Positions 1 through 6,455 of a stretch of 21,937 bases of DNA are shown piece after piece. The notes under the pieces were generated by a model. The model was not told the origin of the DNA. It saw only the letters and a list, made by a program, of their open reading frames with translations, and searched no databases. This DNA is from a virus, in the IMG/VR virus record IMGVR_UViG_3300001450_000375, positions 1-21,937 of that record, one strand, 5' to 3'. Within the stretch, counting starts at the first letter, position 1. Every line of letters begins with the position of its first letter. The translations under genes were made by a program, and so were the position numbers.

Positions 1-90
1 AGTAAACCCATTTTTCTTAAAATGCTCTACATGGTCTTCTGAACATTTTATAATAGTTTCGCCTTTTTTCATAGTAACATTTTTAGCCAT
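1..90 (-). CDS. Partial small phage protein, unknown function
   Basis: The ATG at 90 shares one base with the stop of the upstream tail-terminator gene (TAATG), so it is translationally coupled. The 30 visible codons read MAKNVTMKKGETIIKC and continue to ...EHFKKNGFT without a stop, leaving the window at base 1. The short pattern (repeated Lys/Thr, then a helix ending in KKNGF) resembles the small conserved proteins often placed between tail terminator and tail tube genes in marine phages. I cannot assign a function. The reading frame and coupling are seen directly; the family resemblance is from memory. Confidence 0.6.
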   Translation of the reverse strand, partial: MAKNVTMKKGETIIKCSEDHVEHFKKNGFT

Positions 91-533
91 TATGCACTCC
101 CTCTAGTAAATTCATAAATAACCCTTGCTGTTATTCTTACACCACCATATGGATAAATTGTACCCTCGTCTGTTGATGCTTCTATTATTTGGGTATCTAT
201 AGCATTACCATTTCTAGTTATATCATTATCTAAAGTTTCTTCAACAACTTCTATAATTTGATTTCTAACAGTATCTATATTTGTTGCTGTGCCTTTACCA
301 AAAGCAACTATTAAAAAATCTATTGTACCCCTATATGAACCTGCACCAGTAACACCCATACTTGAAACTTCCCTTGTTTCATCACCACTTTGAATAAACA
401 TTGCAGGAAATTGTGCATCACTTAGTTCTTCAACCTCAAAAGGTTCTCTAGTAATCTTTTTAAACTCAATAGGACTTGTAACAGCATCAAGTTTAGAAAT
501 TATATCACTAGCTATGTTTTCTCTTTTGCTCAT
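90..533 (-). CDS. Tail terminator / tail completion protein
   Basis: 147 residues, the usual length for gpU-like tail terminators, which form a ring that caps the tail tube and joins it to the head. The pattern fits that group: an N-terminal helix, then a strand region with FPAMFIQSGDE, a glycine-rich loop, a strand IDFLIVAFG, a helix with IIEVVEETLDND, and a TDEG...PYGGVRITARVIYEF C-terminal strand. The start at 533 overlaps the stop of the preceding gp10-like gene by four bases (ATGA). Position after the capsid and connector genes supports the role. A head-side completion protein of similar fold is the main alternative. Confidence 0.7.
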   Translation of the reverse strand: MSKRENIASDIISKLDAVTSPIEFKKITREPFEVEELSDAQFPAMFIQSGDETREVSSMGVTGAGSYRGTIDFLIVAFGKGTATNIDTVRNQIIEVVEETLDNDITRNGNAIDTQIIEASTDEGTIYPYGGVRITARVIYEFTRGSA

Positions 534-1000
534 AATCTCATTTCTTTAAAATAGAAATTCTGAAATTCTTTTATTATTTTATCTTCTTCTTTGTTACCTA
601 TAGCAAAAAAAGGTCTTTTTGTCTTTCTTTTACCTACTCCAAAACTATCATGGTAACTAGCAATTTTTTCTCTTTCCTTATTTGCAAAGAATAATGTGCT
701 TTTTAATCCACCAGTTTTGAAGTCTAAACTCCTAAACATTTTGCCACTATCGGTTAAATCAACAGAACCTGTTTGTCTACCCCTCTTTTTTCGGCTTCTA
801 ACAGTAGAAGGTGCATATGATCGCATATTACCCCCATCTGGAAGTTTCCCACTTTGTGTCCTCTTTGTAATCATTAATATAGCCATATTAGAAACTCTAT
901 TAAGTGATTTAGTTATTACTGCCTTTTGTTTTCTACTAATTTTCTTTAGTAGATTAGTTATTTCTATAGAATTTACGTTAACTTTGACATCAACTGCCAT
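530..1000 (-). CDS. HK97 gp10-like / virion morphogenesis neck protein
   Basis: 156 residues, basic. After an N-terminal helix-rich region (to about residue 50) come motifs typical of HK97-gp10-like and phage virion morphogenesis proteins: LPDGGNMRSYAPSTVRSRKK (about 53-72), VDLTDSGKMFRSLDF (80-94), and a C-terminal IASYHDSFG...RPFFAIG segment (112-134). These proteins sit in the neck or tail completion complex. It lies between the head-tail adaptor and the tail terminator, the expected order. It starts in a TAATG overlap with the adaptor gene and overlaps the next gene by ATGA, so all three are probably translated together. Confidence 0.72.
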   Translation of the reverse strand: MAVDVKVNVNSIEITNLLKKISRKQKAVITKSLNRVSNMAILMITKRTQSGKLPDGGNMRSYAPSTVRSRKKRGRQTGSVDLTDSGKMFRSLDFKTGGLKSTLFFANKEREKIASYHDSFGVGKRKTKRPFFAIGNKEEDKIIKEFQNFYFKEMRL

Positions 1001-1476
1001 TATCTGACTAATCTTAAATAATGTAATGCTTCTTTTTCACTATCGCTAACAGTACCCCCACCATCTTCATCATATTCAACACCATCTCGCAGGATAGCTT
1101 GGAATTCTTCTTCATATCTATCTCTATAGAAATCTATTTGAACTTGGAATGTGTCTTTGCCCTCGCCTGTGTCTGGGTCTTTCCATTTAGTTAAAATTGG
1201 ATAAGCATATTTCCATAAAGTCAAATAAACAACTGATTGTGTCCATTGTGAATTAGTTAGTTTGCTATTAGTCATTTCAACAGATGTAATCTTAGTAATA
1301 TCTTTGTATCTGATTTGGTGTCTATATCTTTCCCACCATTCTTCCCTAACTCGCCTAAGAACATCATTTTCAGCAAATTGTAATTGATCGCCAAAATCAG
1401 AAACCCCAAAACCTAGAATATCTGGTTGTATCTTTTGTAAATTAGCATTAGCAACTGCAAATTCAGATGTAGCCAT
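1000..1476 (-). CDS. Head-tail connector / adaptor protein
   Basis: 158 residues. The N-terminal half is helical (DILGFGVSDFGDQLQFAENDVLRRVREEWWER), followed by a helical segment with WTQSVVYLTLWKYAYPIL, which recalls gp6/gp15-type adaptor proteins that dock below the portal. The acidic, glycine-rich C-terminus (about residues 134-146) is probably flexible. It sits immediately after a small post-capsid gene (TAAATG junction) and before the gp10-like protein, where adaptors are normally found. The call rests on position plus the general helical pattern; no catalytic motif is expected. Confidence 0.6.
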   Translation of the reverse strand: MATSEFAVANANLQKIQPDILGFGVSDFGDQLQFAENDVLRRVREEWWERYRHQIRYKDITKITSVEMTNSKLTNSQWTQSVVYLTLWKYAYPILTKWKDPDTGEGKDTFQVQIDFYRDRYEEEFQAILRDGVEYDEDGGGTVSDSEKEALHYLRLVR

Positions 1477-1668
1477 TTATGTGTCCTTTTTTTGGGATTT
1501 TTTATTTTCTTCTGGTTTTTGCCACTCACTATCAACTTTTGGTTGTGGCTTTGGTTGTGCTTTAGACTCAACGTAAGGTTTCCACCCTCTTAATGTCCAA
1601 GTCTTTAAATTAGCTTCATAATCAACTTTAGTTCTTTCGATAATTTTATTTCCGTTAGTTAATTTCAT
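1477..1668 (-). CDS. Small post-capsid protein, Pro/Lys-rich tail
   Basis: I place the start at the ATG at 1668 because AGAGG lies five bases upstream. The frame extends back to a GTG at 1710, but that start lies inside a hairpin. The 63-residue product has an N-terminal globular part, MKLTNGNKIIERTKVDYEAN followed by ...TWTLRGWKPYV, and a low-complexity Pro/Gln/Lys tail. Small proteins with a VDY...W...GWKP motif occur next to capsid genes in other marine phages, but I know of no function. It lies between the major capsid and adaptor genes, so a virion role such as capsid decoration or head completion is possible. That is inference. Confidence 0.65.
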   Translation of the reverse strand: MKLTNGNKIIERTKVDYEANLKTWTLRGWKPYVESKAQPKPQPKVDSEWQKPEENKKSQKKDT

Positions 1669-1690
1669 AATTACCTCTTTCTTGTAGTAA

Positions 1691-1711
1691 GGTGAGGGAT
1701 TAACCCCCACC
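1691..1711 (-). terminator. Hairpin after the major capsid gene
   Basis: Read on the minus strand this is GGTGGGGG, loop TTAAT, TCCC..CACC-type right arm: an 8-bp stem with one G-U pair and a 5-nt loop. It is very GC-rich for this genome. It starts 15 bases after the capsid stop codon. No T-run follows, so it is not a classic intrinsic terminator. It could cause partial termination or protect the 3' end of the capsid mRNA. Confidence 0.5.
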
Positions 1712-1726
1712 CTAAAGATTATATTA

Positions 1727-2572
1727 TTATGATATTATGCTTGAATTCACATGAAGTTCAACACCATAAGAATCATGTATCTCACCAACACCATATACTG
1801 CTGTTGCTACGATTTCTGTTCCTCTAAGTGAAGCATCTCTTTGTGTTTCAATCTTAATGTCTTGCATCATAGCTAAAGCTAAAGCATCTTTGTGGAAAAT
1901 ACCTACTTTATAATTTCCTGCTGTACCTGTATTAGCCATATTAGCTGATTCAAAGATTTGCATACCTGCAAGTCTACCTACATATCCACTTCTTAACGCT
2001 TCATTAGAAATGTCTGTATCGATACCTGCAAACGTATTTGTTAAACCAGATTTAAGATCATAACCAACATGAGGGTGAACAACTGCATAACATTCGCTAG
2101 TGTCTAAACCATTTGCTCTAAGAACTGCACCTGCATTAAATATAGTTGCAGGTGATAGAACTGTTGAAGAACTACCTGCTGTTACAGAAAAACCATCAAA
2201 CAAAGCTAATAAATCTGTGTCTATTTTCTTTGCGATAGCATTTCCAAATAACTGCCCTATATCAGAAGCCACATTTCTTGAAGCTGAATTCTGTGCTAGA
2301 TCAGTTAAGGTTGTCATAATTCCAACTTCTGATGCTGTAATAGTTACAGAACTTGGGTTAATAGCTGTGTTAGCTAAATCCGTTGCATCTGCTACTGCTG
2401 ATGCTGACACTTGAGCATATACAGGAACTTCTATTGATTTTCCTCCACCTGCTATTGTGTAGTTTTTAACTAAATTCTTCATTAATGATTTTTCATTAAC
2501 TACAAATTGTGCTTCTGCTATAATTTCCGTATATAACTCGGAAATGGTGGAGGAGGTTGTTTCATTTGCCAT
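1727..2572 (-). CDS. Major capsid protein, HK97 fold
   Basis: 281 residues, typical for an HK97-type coat protein without a long delta domain. The N-terminus is the usual helical arm (ISELYTEIIAEAQFVVNEKS), then VPVYAQVSAS, a long acidic and Ala-rich spine-helix region (AIAKKIDTDLLALFDGF, about 113-129), a P-domain-like segment AVVHPHVGYDLKSGL, and a C-terminal strand ending in GVELHVNS. Codon use looks constrained, with many Ala/Thr/Gly codons. AAAGGA lies upstream of ATG 2572. The scaffold gene precedes it and connectors follow, the canonical head-module order. It should be the most abundant virion protein. Confidence 0.9.
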   Translation of the reverse strand: MANETTSSTISELYTEIIAEAQFVVNEKSLMKNLVKNYTIAGGGKSIEVPVYAQVSASAVADATDLANTAINPSSVTITASEVGIMTTLTDLAQNSASRNVASDIGQLFGNAIAKKIDTDLLALFDGFSVTAGSSSTVLSPATIFNAGAVLRANGLDTSECYAVVHPHVGYDLKSGLTNTFAGIDTDISNEALRSGYVGRLAGMQIFESANMANTGTAGNYKVGIFHKDALALAMMQDIKIETQRDASLRGTEIVATAVYGVGEIHDSYGVELHVNSSIIS

Positions 2573-2609
2573 TTTTAAATCCTTTCAGAGATTTTTTTAT
2601 TTATTAAAA

Positions 2610-3299
2610 TTAATAATCGTAGGCTTTACTATCTCTTTGCCTTTTATATTCAGCATAGATTTTTCTGTCCTCTGGATTATTCATGTCTAACTCCGAAATA
2701 TTTAAAGTCTTATTCGTATCTGACTTACCCACATTTGACACCGAGCCAGAACCACTAGGGGTAGCACTAACGAAGTGAGGGTTTTGTGTTAAAAACTCTT
2801 GTACTAATTCATCTGTACTTAAAAGTTCACCCAATTTATTGTATCTTGCTAATCCACTTTTATCAAGTATTTCTACATTTCCAGTTTCATTTAGCTTAAT
2901 ACTATCTTTTAAAAGTTCAACAACTTGATCTGGATTAATAGCTTTATTCCTAGATGCTGACGATAATAAAGACTTATTTATCTTAATATCTTTTAGCTGA
3001 CTTTCTAAATTTGATTTCTCTTTATTAAACTCTTGGGTTCTAGTTTTAAGTATTTCCTCAAACTCACCCTTTTGAATTCTTTGTTTTTCTTCTAGTTCTT
3101 TTTGTGTCTTTACAGCAGTTATAGCTATATCTAAATCTTCAACACCTAGCTTTTTATACATAGAACCCCTTTCTTTGGCTAATCGTCTTTCAACAATACT
3201 ATTAACATCATCTTGCGTGAATGTTTGCCCTGTTGTTTCTTGTACTTGTGGTGCTTCTTCTTGAGTTTCAGCAGTTTGTTCTACTTGATTTTCTTCCAT
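2610..3299 (-). CDS. Capsid scaffolding protein (DUF4355-like)
   Basis: 229 residues, acidic and Glu/Gln-rich. The first 30 residues are a charged low-complexity region (MEENQVEQTAETQEEAPQVQ), then FTQDDVNSIVERRLAKERG, a hallmark of DUF4355-type scaffolds, then a long predicted coiled coil with ELEEKQRIQKGEFEEIL (about 65-115). The C-terminus is basic (YAEYKRQRDSKAYDY), suitable for binding capsid protein. A strong GGAGG box lies before ATG 3299. The gene sits directly upstream of the major capsid gene, as scaffolds do. No protease gene was recognised in the window, so how it leaves the prohead is open. Confidence 0.78.
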   Translation of the reverse strand: MEENQVEQTAETQEEAPQVQETTGQTFTQDDVNSIVERRLAKERGSMYKKLGVEDLDIAITAVKTQKELEEKQRIQKGEFEEILKTRTQEFNKEKSNLESQLKDIKINKSLLSSASRNKAINPDQVVELLKDSIKLNETGNVEILDKSGLARYNKLGELLSTDELVQEFLTQNPHFVSATPSGSGSVSNVGKSDTNKTLNISELDMNNPEDRKIYAEYKRQRDSKAYDY

Positions 3300-3341
3300 T
3301 TAAACCTCCATATTGGTAGTATCTTTATAACAGCTTTTTCT

Positions 3342-3536
3342 TTAATTTTCAATAACCTCGTTATTTCTGGGGGTTATTTGTATTTGTGATATTATTTCTT
3401 CTATATCATTTATAATATATTGCTCATCTAAACTTAAATCATTAAACAATAATCTAATTTTTTCTACATCTTCTGATGTTAGGTTTTCACCCTGTTCTTG
3501 CAATGTTTCGGTAATTATATCAAGGGATTTTGTCAT
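3342..3536 (-). CDS. Small acidic helical protein, unknown
   Basis: 64 residues, strongly acidic and Ile/Leu-rich (LTSEDVEKIRLLFNDLSLDE). It looks all-helical with no membrane segment. The start at 3536 lies within the end of the minor head protein gene (17-base overlap), with AGGA seven bases upstream. It sits between the minor head protein and the scaffold, so it is co-expressed with head proteins and may be a small assembly factor. I do not recognise the family. Confidence 0.6.
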   Translation of the reverse strand: MTKSLDIITETLQEQGENLTSEDVEKIRLLFNDLSLDEQYIINDIEEIISQIQITPRNNEVIEN

Positions 3537-5556
3537 CTTTTATTTCCTGTAAAATTTTTAAAAATTCTGGTGCAACTAATTCCTCTTTTCCCCTGTAATA
3601 AAGTGAAAAGTTTTCAACAAACCATTCTCTAGTATTAGTTGTTCCGTATTGTGAAGGTGAATGATCTTTTATCCCCCTTACTTTGTTTAATCTATCCTCT
3701 AGTGGTCGGTTTACTTGTGTCCATGCAGGTTCAGTTCCAGATACTGGACTTGTTCTAATATCCTTAATTTTATATTGTTGATGTATATGATGACCCATTT
3801 CATGATAAAATGTGGCTCTAAATTGTTCTACATTATCATTTTCAAAACTTTTAGCTGACCAAGGGCGAGCAACAATGGTATCACCCCTTTTCCAATTTGA
3901 TACAGGTGCAATTAATTTATTATTTATTTTTTTATTTATATCATTAATTTCAGATTTTATTGATCTACTTTGTCTTTCTAAAATTGATAATTTGTAATTT
4001 AATTCATTATAATTTTGTCTTGTAAACTTACCAGTTTCACTAAAAGTTCCACTACCTAATGTTCTCCAATCCCAAGCATCACTAACCCCCAATTCTTCGT
4101 ATATTTCGTATTTTTTAGCACTTAATTTAACATATTCATCTTCAAGTTTTAACTTTTGATCTTCAAACTTGTTTAAAGTCTTAGCATCTAATGGCTTGTC
4201 ACCTATTCTTTTTGCTCCATTTTGTGCAAATCTAAGTTGAATACCCATAGTACCATCACCCATATTTGCTAAAAATGATCTTTCGTTTTTAGAGCCTTTT
4301 ATACCTCTAATCATGGGGACATTGAATTTTTTACATAATTCTTCTGCTTCTGGCATCATGGCATTAATCATTGATAGTTCTCTATCACCTAATTTTGTAC
4401 CAGATACTTTTCCAAAATTATTTACATTTGAACCTCTATAATGACCAATATTTTTATTTAAATACCTATCGTCTTTACTAGCATCACTAAAAACCTTGTT
4501 TAATCGCTTTGTGGCTTCGCTTGACGATAATATCTGAATAGTTTGTTCTGTTACTCCCTCACGACTAATAGGGGTAAATATATCTGTTTGATCTACAACT
4601 GGTGGTGGTGGTGCTTCCTCAACTACTGGTTCATCTGGCACTTCATCAACTGTTTCTTCACCCCATGAAGGGTCTGTGGGTATCCAAGTGTGTCTACATC
4701 TATAACCACCCCTAACAATAAAAGGGTCACCAGTAGACTTTCCTGCCCATGACCTATTGTTCCACATTTTCCTAATTTGTTCTTCTGTGAGTGTCTTATT
4801 AAGCATATCAACACAAAATGGTCTACTATCCCTAACTAATGTACCAGTATATGTGAAATGATTTAACCCAGATGCTTTAGCTTTCGCTACTGTAAACTGC
4901 CCATGAAACTGCATTACCGAATCATGTGCTATCTGACTTGCATAACGTCTAAGGTTGTTTCCTGCCCTATCACTCGCATACTGTGTATGAAGTTTTCTAA
5001 CTGCTTCTTCTACTTGTGCTTTCTTTGCACTATCAAATTTATTCTCGTTAACAAAATCAACTAATTCATTAATCTCGCTAGTATTTGATGATTTATAAAC
5101 TCCATTGATATGTGATTTGATATTACTAACCATATCGTTAAATGGTCTACCTGCTATTGTACTTTGGTAAACCTCATCATTAATTACCTTTAAAAATCGT
5201 TCTGCTATATCTTCAAAACCACTAAATGACTGGGTTTTCAAGGCATTGATGGTGGCTAAATCTACATCTGTTAGGTTCTTAAACTTTGCAGGAATAGGCA
5301 TTTTCCCAAAAGTATCTAAAGTTTCTTTGGCAATTTTATTATAGTCATCATTAATTAGTAGATCAGCTTCATTTAAAAAGGTTCTTTCAATTATGGCTCT
5401 TAGTCTGGGTTGTAATTGAATAGCTAATCTTTGAGAAACCAAGTTACCTTTTGTGGCTCTAGTAATTTCATTAATAACGTCATTCTCTAGCCTGTACAAT
5501 ACATCAATTATACGTTGTTCATGTTGATCGGCTAATTTTTCTAAAATTCTTGACAT
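3520..5556 (-). CDS. Mu gpF-like minor head protein with zinc metallopeptidase-like C-terminus
   Basis: 678 residues, two-part. The N-terminal half is a phage Mu F-like head morphogenesis domain: helices to about residue 190, then IAHDSVMQFHGQFTVAKA (209-226), YTGTLVRDSRPFCVDMLN (236-253) and GGYRCRHTWIP (283-293), the standard end of this fold. A Pro/Val/Glu-rich linker (about 300-325) follows. The C-terminal part has FYHEMGHHIH with an HExxH zinc site (H585, E586, H589), and about 55 residues later NTREWFVENFSLYY, where E644 or E648 could be the third ligand, as in gluzincins. Proteins of this first type sit at the portal vertex. The peptidase could mature the head or act after injection; activity is inferred from the motif only. 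It follows the portal and precedes the scaffold. Confidence 0.85.
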   Translation of the reverse strand: MSRILEKLADQHEQRIIDVLYRLENDVINEITRATKGNLVSQRLAIQLQPRLRAIIERTFLNEADLLINDDYNKIAKETLDTFGKMPIPAKFKNLTDVDLATINALKTQSFSGFEDIAERFLKVINDEVYQSTIAGRPFNDMVSNIKSHINGVYKSSNTSEINELVDFVNENKFDSAKKAQVEEAVRKLHTQYASDRAGNNLRRYASQIAHDSVMQFHGQFTVAKAKASGLNHFTYTGTLVRDSRPFCVDMLNKTLTEEQIRKMWNNRSWAGKSTGDPFIVRGGYRCRHTWIPTDPSWGEETVDEVPDEPVVEEAPPPPVVDQTDIFTPISREGVTEQTIQILSSSEATKRLNKVFSDASKDDRYLNKNIGHYRGSNVNNFGKVSGTKLGDRELSMINAMMPEAEELCKKFNVPMIRGIKGSKNERSFLANMGDGTMGIQLRFAQNGAKRIGDKPLDAKTLNKFEDQKLKLEDEYVKLSAKKYEIYEELGVSDAWDWRTLGSGTFSETGKFTRQNYNELNYKLSILERQSRSIKSEINDINKKINNKLIAPVSNWKRGDTIVARPWSAKSFENDNVEQFRATFYHEMGHHIHQQYKIKDIRTSPVSGTEPAWTQVNRPLEDRLNKVRGIKDHSPSQYGTTNTREWFVENFSLYYRGKEELVAPEFLKILQEIKDDKIP

Positions 5557-5559
5557 ATT

Positions 5560-5847
5560 TTATAATGGAAAGTCTTTTTTCCATGCCCTAATAGACCAGT
5601 AAGCAGGTGATAATGTTTTTTGTCCTTTAACTTCTTTTAGAACCCCACCCATTCTAGCTAAAAAAGACTTTTGCCTAGCAGGTATATTTTTCTTTATAGT
5701 CATACCTCTAGCACCGAATGTAACTTTCTTAACATTACCATTTGATTTGTTTTTAACATAAACACCAAACTTTTTTCTTTTAGATTCGGTTGCTGATAAT
5801 CTAAATGGTTTATTAAGTGATACGTTTTTCCCTCTATATAATGCCAT
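5560..5847 (-). CDS. Small basic head-module protein (YWSxRAW type)
   Basis: 95 residues, rich in Lys and Arg. The core reads KKVTFGARGMTIKKNIPARQ then KSFLARMGG and ends AYWSIRAWKKDFPL. This recalls a widespread phage family with a pattern like VRFGDP...RRxSFRARHxC...YWSCKxW located near portal and head genes. Here the conserved cysteines of that pattern are absent (MGG and YWSI replace them). It lies between a zinc-ribbon gene and the minor head protein. A role in head assembly or DNA packaging is suggested only by position. Family match is from memory at moderate confidence. Confidence 0.65.
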   Translation of the reverse strand: MALYRGKNVSLNKPFRLSATESKRKKFGVYVKNKSNGNVKKVTFGARGMTIKKNIPARQKSFLARMGGVLKEVKGQKTLSPAYWSIRAWKKDFPL

Positions 5848-5882
5848 GCTAAGTCCTTGATTTTGCTGGGTTATTCCCAGGA

Positions 5883-6005
5883 TTATTGCCTATCTTTTAA
5901 TCTTTCATTAACTATTGCCTTACATACTGGGCATACATAAACGTCTTTTATTTTCTCTATGAGATACACCTTACAAACCACACATATTTTTTTAGGCTTT
6001 TCCAT
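5883..6005 (-). CDS. 40-residue zinc-ribbon protein
   Basis: A short frame from ATG 6005 to TAA 5883. The product begins MEKPKKICVVCKVYLIEK and continues ...DVYVCPVCKAIVNERLKDRQ. Two CxxC knuckles (C8/C11 and C25/C28) spaced 14 residues apart form a complete zinc-ribbon signature, so this is unlikely to be a chance frame. The frame stays open a little upstream with a TTG alternative. It lies between two small basic head-module genes. Such ribbons bind nucleic acid or protein; which one cannot be told here. Confidence 0.72.
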   Translation of the reverse strand: MEKPKKICVVCKVYLIEKIKDVYVCPVCKAIVNERLKDRQ

Positions 6006-6015
6006 ATCCAATTCA

Positions 6016-6279
6016 TCATTTTCTTTTTCTTTTACTCGCCCTTAAAATTATATCTTTATCAAATGAACCAGACCTGCCACGACTAATTAGTTTGTTTACT
6101 CTAGCCATTGCCCATGCTGACATTGGAATTCTAGGTCTTGAGCCAGATGAAAGAAACGCACCTTGTCCTCTACGAAAACTAGCTTTTAAATCTGTTAAAT
6201 TAAATAATTTTGATTTCTTTGCTTTGGCTCTAAGTGTTGAAACTGTTTTAGCTGATAATGGTTTTCTTTTTATTGCCAT
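6016..6279 (-). CDS. Small basic phage protein, RGQGA...SSGSRP motif
   Basis: 87 residues, very basic. It carries FRRGQGAFLSSGSRPRIPMS followed by AWAMARVNKLISRGRSGSFD. This matches my memory of small proteins common in marine phages and some large viruses with the order RGxGAxxSSGxRP...WAxARVxS. It starts in a TAATG overlap with the upstream 58-residue gene. Position between portal and minor head protein suggests a virion or packaging role. The conserved Trp and the glycine/serine loop hint at a defined fold, but no biochemical function is known to me. Confidence 0.75.
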   Translation of the reverse strand: MAIKRKPLSAKTVSTLRAKAKKSKLFNLTDLKASFRRGQGAFLSSGSRPRIPMSAWAMARVNKLISRGRSGSFDKDIILRASKRKRK

Positions 6280-6455
6280 TATGCCCTGTTCCTTTTCTTT
6301 AAGAGTGCCATAGGTATTCTAGCACCTGCTTTATACAATGCACTTATTTGTTTTAATAAGTTTGCCCTTGCACTTCTTTTAGAACCTTTTAACCCAGATA
6401 GGTATTTCTTAGGTATTTTGGTCTTTTTATCTTTAGGAACTTTCTTCTTCGCCAA
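6279..6455 (-). CDS. 58-residue basic protein with TTG start
   Basis: No ATG opens this frame near its 5' end; the only suitable start is TTG at 6455, inside the last codons of the portal gene, after which the frame runs to TAA 6279. The product, (M)AKKKVPKDKKTKIPKKYLS then GLKGSKRSARANLLKQISAL and YKAGARIPMALLKKRNRA, is extremely basic. The YLSGLKGSKRSAR pattern recurs in small marine-phage proteins beside the RGQGA type. The stop forms TAATG with the next gene. The good family-like pattern and perfect coupling make it a likely gene although its start is unusual. It may bind DNA in the head. Confidence 0.65.
   Translation of the reverse strand: MAKKKVPKDKKTKIPKKYLSGLKGSKRSARANLLKQISALYKAGARIPMALLKKRNRA

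Noticed and set aside
1477-1710. A longer version of the post-capsid protein starting at GTG 1710
   Set aside because: That start lies in the hairpin and has no ribosome site; ATG 1668 has AGAGG at good spacing.
4623-4814. 63-codon minus-strand frame inside the minor head protein gene
   Set aside because: It lies wholly within a well-supported coding frame and has no recognisable protein pattern.
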